From the NCBI GenBank assembly GCA_001557505.1, contig LSAX01000006.1, positions 806,001-870,000 of the forward strand: DNA of 64,000 nucleotides, written 5' to 3'. Below the pieces are notes generated by a model that was not told the origin of the DNA, ran no database searches, and saw only the letters and a list, made by a program, of their open reading frames with translations. Source of the stretch: Reticulascus tulasneorum. Its lineage: Eukaryota; Ascomycota; Sordariomycetes; Glomerellales; Reticulascaceae. The position numbers were made by a program, and so were the translations under genes. Below, in pieces: positions 10,217-20,600 of the stretch (its first letter is position 1; every line of letters begins with the position of its first letter).

Positions 10217-12457
10217 ATGGTCGATTTGCAGCCTCAACCAGCTCAACGAAACACAGCAGAAGAAGACCTTCCCCACGTGACGAAGTCCAACGAGATGGCA
10301 ACAGACAGCAGCAGTACTGGCAGCGTGCCGCTCGAAAAGCCTATTGACGAGGAGAAGCTTTCAACTCGAGATGATATCTCGGAGCCCAAGACTGAGCTTG
10401 GGGGAGACCTCGCCGTCTCCACCACCCCGAAGGATGAGCCGGCGACCCCTGCTCCCGAGGCGAAGAGGGCCATCACAGGCTTGAAGGTGAGCATCCTTCT
10501 CCATATTATCTTCGTCAGGCCGTGTTGAAGCCAACCTTGACATGATGGATCGGCTGACAAGTTATTTGTTCTCTCATTTAGTGGTTCTTCGCCTACGGCG
10601 CCCTCCTGTCGACCGTTCTACTATTCGCACTGGACGGTACCATCGTGAGCAGAGCGACCAATCCTGGCGTGTAGGATTTGAATCGTATCTGACAGCTCCC
10701 CAGGTCGCGAATCTACAGCCCTCGATTGTCGAAACTTTCCGAACCGAGCAGAACTTGGCGTGGATCGGAGTCAGCTTCATGCTTGGCAATACTACAATCT
10801 TGCCTCTGTGCGTGAATACCTTGTCACTCATCCTCCATAAGGTGCTGATTTTAAGCGTACAGTGCGAAGGCGTTCGGAACATTCAACATGAAATGGGTTT
10901 TCATCATCTGCCTCATCCTCTTCGAGATCGGCAGCGCCCTCTGTGGCGCCGCGCCGAATATGAGCGCTCTCATTATCGGCCGAGTCATTGCCGGCATCGG
11001 GGGGTGCGGAATATATGCCGGAGGACTGGCCTACGTCGCTGTATTAACAACGAATCATGAGCGCCCGCTATATCTTGCCGGCATCTACTCGATATGGGGT
11101 ATCGGCTGTGTCCTCGGGCCTATTGTTGGCGGCTCCTTCGCCGAGAGCAGCGCGACCTGGCGCTGGGGCTTTTACATCAATCTTCCCATAGCCGCCGTGT
11201 TCGCACCCGCCTACGTCTTCTGTCTTCCCAGCATCGACGCCCTTCCGAACGCGTCCGTTGGAGAGAAACTTCGCCTGCAGGACTGGATCGGCATGACCGT
11301 GTTCCTGGCTGGCTGCACCTGCTTCAGCATGGCCATCAACTTTGGCGGTACCCTCTACGCCTGGAACAGCGGATCCGAGATTGCCCTGCTGGTCCTGGCT
11401 GCTGTTCTTCTGGTTGCATTTGTCCTTGTCACCATCTATCACCCAGGAGTGTCGGTGGAAAACAAGCTGCTACCGGTGGAATTCATGCGCACCTTCGACC
11501 TTGTTGTCCTGCCCATTCAGGGAGCCATCGTCGCAGGAGCTATGGTCACATCCATCTACTACACCCCGCTGCTGTTCCAGTTTACCAAAGGTGACGGACC
11601 ATTGGAGGGCGGCGTACGCATTCTGCCCCTCATCTGCTCACTCGTTGTGTTCGCCCTGTTGAATGCTTTCCTGATGCCCAAACTCGGGTATTACATTCCT
11701 TGGTATGTTCTCGGCAACGCCGCCATTGTCGTGGGCTCTGCTCTGATGCGTAAGTCTGGCCTCTCGTAAAGAAGACGTGAAAATTCAAAGTTTTCTGACA
11801 TGTAACTTCGTTTCTGACGTTAACAGTCACCATCGACGCAAACACCGCAGCAGCAAATATTTATGGTTATACGGTTCTCATTGGAATTGGAGTCGGCTGC
11901 TTCCAGAGTGCTGGTGTGGCCGTCGTGTCAGCAATCGCTTCACCGTCCGACGTTAACCATGCTGTGAGCATTATGACAATCGGTAAGGGGGATACCGTTT
12001 AAGATTTAGTCAGTCTTTATTAAGTGCGATCTACGTGGCTAACGACCCATGTCCATACAGCACAAGTATCTGGTATTCTCGCGGCTCTGTCCATCACTGG
12101 GGCCATCTACCAGAACATTGTCGTGAAAAAAGTCGGCTCGGTGCTTACAGGCTACTCACTCGATGAGATTGTCCACCTTACAACTGGTACCAGCAGTTCT
12201 CTGTTTCAGAGCCTCACCCCCGATCTGAAGAAAGAGGTCATCGCGCAAGTGACGGACTCGATCCGGCATGCTTTCATGTACCTGCTTGCTGTCTCTTCGC
12301 TGGGGTTCGTTCTCTCTTTTCTCCTTAGCGTAAGTGACGAAATGCCCTTTACGAGACCATGGCTGGGCCGGGCTCGATGTGATAACTAGACTTCTAACCT
12401 TGTTTCCCTCTTTAGCGCAAGAAACTCTATCTTGCCGGCGGCAAGGTGGCTTCTTAG
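10217..12457 (+). CDS. MFS multidrug-type transporter (14-TM, DHA2-like)
   Basis: Seven exons (10217-10486, 10582-10644, 10704-10807, 10863-11749, 11827-11982, 12061-12329, 12416-12457) encode 596 residues. A hydrophilic Ser/Glu/Pro-rich N-terminal tail of about 90 residues precedes many hydrophobic segments. The sequence has an LDGTIVANLQPSI-type first helix, a GRVIAGIGGCGIYAGG motif and a GSFAESSATWRWGFYINLP motif, which mark DHA2 drug:H+ antiporters such as aflatoxin-cluster AflT. The short last exon ends in a lysine-rich cytosolic tail. Likely role: export of the cluster product or self-protection at the plasma membrane. It lies tail-to-tail with the flavoprotein on the minus strand. Confidence 0.9.
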
Positions 12458-12929
12458 GTCGACCAAAGTACTGAGATCTGTCTGAATAATGGATCTTCAG
12501 GTGAGGGGAGCATCACAAAATGCAGAAGAAACTATGGCAAGAGAGGTTATCGAATTGAATCTCACGGGGCGGAGGCTGGTCGTGGAAATTACGCGGTTCT
12601 GGGACTGTTTGGGCGCCTTCAATCCTGTACAACACCGAGTAACGGAAACAGATTAGAATGGACTTGAGCTCGTAGCGCTGTCTGCGCTGGTAATATTTCA
12701 TTCAGAACATGTATCAAGATCGGTGATTGGAAGCAGTACTAAAAGCACGGCTTGACTTGGAACAAAAACAAAGGATTTTGTGTCTCAAAGTGCAATCTTC
12801 ACGTTGAGGTTGCTTTGTGTTCACGTATCAGACTGTAGACAAGCATGAAATCAAAATGAGGAACGATGTTGTATCTATCGGACGACCATTAACTTCAGCA
12901 ATTCCAACCCCAGACGCAAATTTATCCCA
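12458..12929. other. Convergent intergenic region
   Basis: It lies between the 3' ends of the exporter and the flavoprotein. It should hold both terminators. No gene is seen. Confidence 0.5.
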
Positions 12930-14831
12930 TCAGATTTTCCTCGCAGCATATGCACATTTGAATTCATCCACCAATCCTCGATAAATTCTTGGGTGAGCTG
13001 GCAGGAACAGGTCCGCCAGGGGGTTGCTTCTACGTCTCGTATTGATACCGAGGTCGTCAAGCAGTGTGTCAATGTACTGTATGATGAAACAGATGTAGTG
13101 ATTAGCATATGTACTACTCGAACGAGTATATTGCGGTAGATCACTTACGGAAAGGAAGTCATAGATGGCGTATGCGTGCTTTCTGCCTTGCGCCAGATAC
13201 CTCTTCCGGCACCACACGTTCCATTCAGCAACCTCTCTTTCCAGATCTTCCTGAGGCCCGAGATCAAGCAGACCGAGCAGGAACGCCGAGCCCCAAAGGG
13301 CCTGCACCTCCGAGACTAATGGGGTGTAGATGGAGTGAATGAAACCGGGGAAAATGATGGAGCGGTCGCCCCGGGCCGCGAGCCTGGGCTCGACCAATCG
13401 CCTGTAGTGGCGGCTCGGACCGTGCAGCAGCTTTTCCTCGGTGCTGTCCCACCCCGTTTGCTCGTGAATCGTTGGCGGCACGGGCGATCGCTTGAGGGCA
13501 GGGAGCAGGTCATCGACTGTCTCCTCGGCGCGGGCGTCCAGCTCGGCCCACTTTTTTCGGTCCCGAGGGTCCGGATCTGGCGTGAGGCCAAGTTCGTGCT
13601 GCAGATCGGAGCTGAATGGTTGGTAGGATTTGTCGAAACCCGTGCAGAGAATGACGTAATCTGTTTCGAACTGGGCCCCATTGCGTAGTGTTACAGTATT
13701 GCCGTCTCTGAATGATTCGATTTCGGACCTGTGTACTGTGCAGTCTCCTTCGTGGAACACCTTCCAGAAGTCGGGGACGCTGGCGCAGCCGAGGCCCGCG
13801 TTGGCCCAGAAGATTCCATTACCGTGTGGAAGAGGCTTCAGCTGCTGAGCGTTGGGAGATTTGGCATAGCCGGCGTGCATTCCAGCAATCAGCGTCACGG
13901 TTTTCCAGAACGTCTTCGCCAGCGACCTTCCCAGTCGGGTCTTCTGGAAAAAGCGGTAGCCGGGCCCTTTGGTGTACATGATGCTTGAGCCGAGCACTGC
14001 CATTGCCTTTGTCGATATCACGTCCATTGAGTTAACCAGGCCGAAAATAGTGGGAGGCATAATGGCCAGCGGCCCTGTTCCGTCTGCCCGGATCACCCAG
14101 TTGACCTGGATGCCGTCTCTGAGGAGCAGAAAGATGGTGTCATAAGCAGATTTGGCACCTCCCACAACAGTCGCTCTCCGAATCCTTTTCAGCGCTCCAA
14201 GATGAGCTCCAGTGTCTGAAGAGTGGATGATGGGTGTCTTGAAGTTGGGTGATTTCGGAAATGCTGGCATGACAGGATGAGAAGTCGCTCCAGATGCATA
14301 TATCAGCTTAGCACACTCGATTGAGGGCTTGCCATCATCCATATCTAGTCTCCAGCCGCCGGTCTCCGGTACGCGCTCTACCTTGACAACCTTGGTCCTG
14401 AAGCGTGTCCGCCGGAATAGATCGTAGTCGTGGGCAAACTCGTTCAAGTACGTATTGATTGTCTCGCCTGAGATGTAGCCATCGGACGTGATGCCTTCTC
14501 GACGCATGGGGTAGAAGGAATACTCAAATAAGCCAAACTTGATCTGAGCAAAGAGGCTTGGATAAATCTTCTCAGCGCTCCAGACGCCGCCTATTGAGGC
14601 TTGCTCTTCGACCAACACGAGCTTGGCATTTGGCTCGAACTCGAGATATGTTTTTGCCGAAATGAGTCCATTCCACCCTATATTCGCATGAAGCTGTTAG
14701 CAAGTGCTTCTTGAGTTCATTGATTCTGGTATCTACGCGAAGCTACGCAAGTTGCATAGGCCAAGCAGGAGACAAGCGGAAGAACGCATACCGGTTCCTA
14801 CAACAATGACATCGACTCGGTCTAGTGCCAT
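12930..14831 (-). CDS. Flavin-containing monooxygenase (FMO/Baeyer-Villiger-like)
   Basis: Three exons (14831-14792, 14677-13149, 13076-12930) give about 571 residues. The first exon is only 40 nt and supplies the start of the FAD motif, which reads GTGWNG once spliced. It is followed by a GGVW motif and a second nucleotide-binding region, ATVVGGAKSAYD. A segment FKTPIIHSSDTG sits where class B monooxygenases carry the F-x-G-x3-H fingerprint, with Thr in place of Gly. The C-terminus has an AIYDFLS segment. The enzyme should use FAD and NADPH to insert oxygen, either Baeyer-Villiger oxidation of a ketone or heteroatom oxidation; the sequence does not decide. The last intron (72 nt) is stop-free, so its splicing should be checked. 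The gene is divergent from the membrane cyclase-like gene across a promoter with two CCGGGCCG sites. Confidence 0.85.
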
Positions 14832-14988
14832 TTTCTGTTCAATATTGATCGATTGACTAGTAATTCGAGCGCTTTACTGGGTCATGACAAATGCATTAAG
14901 CTGGTTCTTAACCATCCAAAGACACTATTTCGCACTTGGAGAAGCCCATTCTACCAGTTTTCCACTATATTGTTTGCAGACTGTCAGT

Positions 14989-14997
14989 CCGGGCCGG
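14989..14997. promoter_or_regulatory. CCGGGCCGG motif in divergent promoter
   Basis: CCGGGCCGG, the longest match of the set. Confidence 0.42.
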
Positions 14998-15130
14998 TCA
15001 GCCCTTTTCGAAGTGCCTGCACTCTCCGTTCGAAATGTGGTGGAAACTCGATCATGTTTCTCCGATGGGCCGGTAGCACAAAGCCTGTGTCTCTCCCATA
15101 AGTCAGAACACAATGAAACGGACGGACATT

Positions 15131-15138
15131 CCGGGCCG
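15131..15138. promoter_or_regulatory. CCGGGCCG motif in divergent promoter
   Basis: CCGGGCCG, second site in this promoter, about 183 bp before the membrane protein start. Confidence 0.4.
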
Positions 15139-15320
15139 CGACGGCCAGCATGCCGCGGGTCCCCGATTACCAATCCCGAAATACACATTAGATTTCAGGG
15201 TGGCGACTAGCTTTAGGTCCTCCATCAAACATCCCTCGTCTGCTCTGGTCTTCAGACCTGTGGTCGAACATTATCCTCGAATATTATGATTTCCGCGCTT
15301 ACCGCCTTCGTATCTCAAAG

Positions 15321-16495
15321 ATGGCAACGCCCAGACTCTATTCATCTATTTTCACCGGCTTGAGTGTTCTGGCATTTTTGCTGCTATGGGCGCTCATGGG
15401 CGTCAATGGCACCCTGGTGGCTCTGCTCCGGACAGCATGGTCTGGCACGTTTCCGGATGGCGCTCCACTCAAGACCAGCTACACTGGGGTTATGCCATTC
15501 GACTTTCTTCTGAGCATTCTCGTCGCCTTCTTCTATGGACTCCAAAATCTGGTGGAAACCGCTCCGTACCTGATGTTGGTCGATCTTGTTGGAGCACTCA
15601 TTGTCATAAACATGATGACATTGGTTGAGAGCTATCGCCCAACGACATCGAAGTGGCTACGCTCGTATGTAACTTCCTTTGCCCACTGTTTTATCCCCTA
15701 TCTTTTGTTCCTGAACACATCTGATAGGGTCTGACTACCTGCCACAGGTCACTCTTGTGGCAATATCTCTGGAACCTTGCAGGCGTCGCCCTCTTTCTTC
15801 CAATCTACTCCCTGCTTCACGTCAAGCAGAGATATACAGGCATTCCGATATCGCATTTGCCTGCGCCCAAGGCTCAGGTTCTTCCTTTAACCGCCATCTG
15901 GAGTCTGGTACTTCCCATCCCTCTCCTCTTGCCGGCTCTGGTTCATGCCGCACCGTTTAGGATCCAAGACTGCTTTGTTTTGTATCTCCTCACGCCTGCC
16001 CTACTCGTATTTTTCCATCTTGTCGCTTGCAAAACCATCTCGATGAATCTGCCATCAGATAAGGGTTTCCGACAGCCCGTGAAGACCACCTACTGCTTTG
16101 TCGGCGCAGCGAGCGCGTTAACACATTTGGGCATTGTCTCGTATGTCCTCTTCTTTCCTGGACACAACATATCACTGGGCAGCTTGTACTTCCCGAGGAA
16201 CAAGATCGTCCAGTGGGGGCAACCGGATATTCTCACTGCGGGTGCTCTTCTCTTTTTCCAGTGGGATTTTATTATCATCAATTTGGCGGTGATAGTTCAT
16301 GGAATTACTCTATTTCAGCAGACGCCTCGCAAGGCTCGGAAGAGCAGCCATAGACTCGATAATCCGATTTTGACACTGGTCATCATGACTTTAATCCTTG
16401 GTCCTGGTGCTGGACTAGCATTTGCGTTATGGTATGAAGAAGGCCGGCTAGAGGTCGTTTCTAGTGAAGAAGGCAAGCGTACATATGAAACATAG
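15321..16495 (+). CDS. Polytopic membrane protein, AscI/AurD-like cyclase or hydrolase candidate
   Basis: Two exons (15321-15664, 15748-16495; 83-bp intron) encode 363 residues. About nine hydrophobic stretches can be seen. They include residues ~10-30, a FDFLLSILVAFFYGLQNLVE stretch, a pair near the exon junction and a last helix ending in LAFALWYEEG. No soluble catalytic domain is visible. From memory it fits best with the membrane-bound AscI family. That family covers terpene cyclases (ascofuranone, macrophorin) and the putative epoxide hydrolases AurD/CtvD that follow a PaxM-type epoxidase in polyketide pathways. Its place beside such an epoxidase and an HR-PKS supports epoxide opening or cyclisation. 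The family call is tentative; a membrane carrier or unrelated protein is not excluded. Confidence 0.6.
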
Positions 16496-17258
16496 CTTTG
16501 GGGCAACTTTTAATTATTCTCAGAAGATATAGAGCACGTATCTAGCAGCTCCCGGTATCAGTGAAGGTGTATCGATTTCAAGATTGATTTTCTTCTGCGC
16601 TAAGTATTAGGAAACGCGACAATCTACTTGGAAATAGGAGCCTTGTACGGTCTGTAAGACTTTTTAAACAAGAAAACAATGATAATTTGGAGTTGGAAAC
16701 AGCCTAGTAGATAACTTGATTTCTCAGAGCTCATGATCTCTGAGTATTGTGACTTGTTTGCGAGCTTGGCTCAAAATCAATGACTAATTATCCGAGCGAT
16801 CACCTGTCATCGTCTGAGTTTTGGAGGGTTTATGCAGAGATAAGATGATCATGACTTCTCTGGTATCATTGGTAATAAATACGGGATGCTTCTAAATGGA
16901 TGAAATGGACACAGTTCCGTCATTATGTGAATTTTCTAGTTAGGCAACTTGACGATTGCTGGTGCACTCCAAGAAGCCTCGGGATCTTTACTACTCCCTG
17001 TGAAGCATAGGTATCTGATCCGCTGCCACACAACAACATCCTGGTGCAAAGCATTCGTTAATCTGAGCAGTGAGGCATTTTTTCTGATTTGGTATTCTTC
17101 ACGTGAAGTTGCGTCAATGTTTAGCGCCCTCACGTGCAGATGGTATCGGAATTTCTCGATGGCCTCATACCTCTAGCCCTCTCCTTCGTTCGGCGTGACG
17201 GACTCCCCGGTCCCCAGTCCTAGTCGCACTCGGAGTATGGGAACCAGACGGTTTAGTA

Positions 17259-17265
17259 GGCCCGG
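17259..17265. promoter_or_regulatory. CCGGGCC motif upstream of PKS
   Basis: GGCCCGG, the reverse complement of CCGGGCC, followed 4 bp later by GGCCG. It lies about 430 bp from the PKS start. Confidence 0.38.
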
Positions 17266-17362
17266 TCAGGCCGCCCTTATTTTGACATATTGCATGCAAC
17301 GTTATTATCTCTGGCCGGTGGCGCTGCAACGGTTTTATGGAGGCGAAATATCCAGACGGCCT

Positions 17363-17369
17363 GGCCCGG
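17363..17369. promoter_or_regulatory. CCGGGCC motif upstream of PKS
   Basis: GGCCCGG, about 320 bp from the PKS start. It shares the GACCGGGCC core with the 17259 and 5218 sites in reverse orientation. Confidence 0.38.
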
Positions 17370-17690
17370 TCCGACCCTCCCGTGCAATGCATGTTGTTGA
17401 ACGCCGCAACATATGTTAACAGGGACGCTTATTGTAATATTTATGATCTCATATCTGGTGCTCAACAAGAGGGTACAAGACAGGACTTGACCAGCAACGG
17501 TTGAGAAGCCAAATAACGGTCTGCTAAATCAGGTTACAGACGCCTCACCTGATCTGACAGACACGAATAGCTGGCGGATCTACCATTTCCCCAGACTTCT
17601 CAACTAGTCTTCATTTTTATGTACAATTCTCGTTAGTTATCCATATCACTAGACAGAGAGTGAGAAAGACCTTCAGCATTTCGCATCACC

Positions 17691-20600
17691 ATGCCTGGCC
17701 TGCTGAGGACCACAAGGTCCTCGTCATCATCGGATGATGATGGCAACGGCACCACCAGATCCTCCGGTGCTAGATCCGACGACAGTAGAACTTCTCCATC
17801 GGGTTCAATCCCAGGCTATGCCGAGAAACCGATCGAAGAGCAGCTGGAGCCTATTGCTGTTGTTGGCATGGGTAAGTACAATTTCATTACTACAGCAATC
17901 GTGGGCATATCAAGCAAATATCGCCGAACAAGAGCTGAAACAAATATACAAAACCAAACTAACGGACCGCTTTCACTCGCCAGGCTGCCGATTACCAGGA
18001 GATGTCAAGTCGGCTGCCGACTTTTGGGACATGATGGTTAACAAAGGCACTGGACACACGCCGAAAGTGCCATCATCGCGTTTCAATATCGACGCTCATT
18101 ACCACAAGAATAATGACCGCCCGGGAAGCTTCGGTGTCCTTGGGGGCTATTTCCTCACTGAGGACTTGACAGACTTTGATCCAGGTTTATTCGGAATAAC
18201 CCCGATCGAGGCTTTATGGATGGACCCGCAACAACGGAAGTTGCTAGAAGTGGTTTATGAAGCGCTAGAGTCAGGCGGCATCTCTATGGAGGCCATTTCT
18301 GGTACTCGAACTGCCGTATTCGCCGCCAGCTTTACGGCTGACTGGCAGCAAATGGCCTTCAAGGAGCCTTCATTCCGGCATAGCTTGGCAGCAACAGGCG
18401 TAGACCCGGGAATCATCAGTAACCGGATCAGTCACGTCTTTAACCTGAATGGCCCTAGCATCGTCTGCAATACAGCATGCTCATCATCGGTGTATGCTTT
18501 ACACAACGCCTGCAATGCTCTACGAAATAACGAAGCAGAAGGTGCCATCGTCGGGGGCGTTAATCTTATCATTACTGTCGACCAGCATATGAACACTGCC
18601 AAGCTAGGCGTGCTGTCTCCGACATCGACTTGTCACACGTTCGACGAGAGTGCTGATGGTTATGGGCGGGCTGATGCTGTTGGTGCCGTCTACTTGAAGC
18701 GTCTATCGGACGCTATCCGAGATGGTGATCCGATCCGAGGGGTGATTCGGTCCAGCGCTGTCAACTCCAACGGCAAGGTTCCTGCAGTTGGCATCACGCA
18801 TCCAAACCGTGAAGGACAAGCCGACGTCATTTCGCATGCGTATAAGCGTGGCGGTGACCTCGACCCTCGTTTAACGGGATATTTTGAGTGTCACGGCACC
18901 GGAACCGCTGTCGGCGATCCCCTAGAAGTGCATGCCGTCTCGATGGCCATGAACAAAAATCGCGGTCCGGGAGAAGATCCGCTTTGGATTGGCGCTGTCA
19001 AAACAAACATTGGACATAGTGAGGCAGCCAGCGGCCTGTCGGCTCTCATCAAGGCTATTCTCATTGTTGAGCGTGGCATTATTCCACCCACCCGCGGTGT
19101 TGTCAAGCCTAGCCCCAGCATCAAGTGGGATGAGTGGCAGGTCAAGGTTGTGACCGAGCCTGTGCCATTTCCTGCTCACTTGCCCGTGAAGCGCGCTTCC
19201 ATTAACAGCTTTGGGTACGGAGGAACCAATGCACATATCATCGTCGAAGGCGCCGGGTCACTGTTGAGAGGGCAGGGCAAGCCGTACAAGTATATCGATG
19301 AAAGCCTCAACAGCGCCGAAAAGCACAAGAATAAGAAGCTTGCCCCACGCCGCGCAGCGTATCGCAAGCGACCATTCCTCTTGCCGTTCTCAGCGCACGA
19401 TAAGCCCACACTGCAACGAAACATCGAGGCGCACGGCCGAGTGGCTGATAAGTACAGTCTCCTCGACCTTTCGCATACGCTAGCCAATCGTCGCAGCAAG
19501 CTCGCGAGCAAGGCCTTCACAGTTGCCAGCCAGATCACGCTCAGCGACTCCTTCGCCAATGTTGCTTCTTCATTCACCTTTGGCGAGAACAAAAGAAAGG
19601 TTACCACTGTTGGCTTCGTGTTCACTGGCCAGGGTGCCCAGTGGCCGGGTATGGGTGCCGAGTTGATCAAATATAGCCCCCGCTTCCTCGCCTCTATCCG
19701 TGCTCTCGACCGCGCTCTAGAAGAGCTAAGCGACGGCCCAGAATGGTCCATCGAAGACGTCTTGCTCGAGGATGCTAAGACATCGCCAGTTAACCAGGCC
19801 GAGTTTTCCCAGCCATTGTGCACTGCAATTCAGGTGGCCCTCGTGCAACTGTTAAATCATTGGGGCATCCAACCCGCCGTCACAGTTGGCCATTCGTCAG
19901 GTGAGATAGCGGCTGCCTATGCTGCCGGGCTGATCTCCGCCAAGGAGGCGATCACGGCGGCGTATTACAGAGGACAGGTTGTGCGGGATGTTGAAACGGA
20001 CGGAGCGATGCTTGCTGTTGGCCTTGGGGCTGAAGCCGTGGAGCAATATCTTGATGGTAACGCCAAGGGCAAGGTCGTCGTTGCTTGCCACAATTCACCC
20101 GCCGGCGTGACGCTTAGTGGAGATGCCGAGGTCATAGAGACCGTGAAGGCCAAGCTCGATGAAGACAAGGTTTTCGCACGGGTTGTGAAGACAAACGGCA
20201 AGGCGTATCACTCTCATCACATGGGTCCCGTCGCGGAAAAATACGAAGCACTTGTTCGTGTTGCAAGGGCACAGGCGTGGGACGACAGTGAGACCGACCT
20301 GGAGGATTTGACTTGGACTACTGCCAAGATGGTGTCTTCGGTAACTAACAGTATCCTGCCTCAAACAACACATCTGGATGAATCGTACTGGAGCAAAAAC
20401 CTCCGAAGCCCGGTCCTCTTCAACCAGGCTGTACAGACACTCTTGACTACGGATGAGTTGACGTCGGAAGTCGACCTCTTGATTGAAATCGGGCCTCATT
20501 CAGCCATGGCTGGTCCAATCAAACAGATCAAGGCGGAGCTTCAAGCCGAGAAACTCGACTACTTGCCTACACTTTTGCGAGGCACTGACAGCGCTGCACA

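Larger units (their letters stand above)
14832..15320. other. Divergent promoter, flavoprotein / membrane protein
   Basis: It carries two CCGGGCCG motifs (14989, 15131) and no open frame of interest. Shared position suggests coordinated control of the two genes. Confidence 0.55.
16496..17690. other. Intergenic, HR-PKS promoter
   Basis: 1.2 kb before the PKS start. The far part is AT-rich, and the near part (17200-17390) is GC-rich with two GGCCCGG motifs. No gene is supported. Confidence 0.55.
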
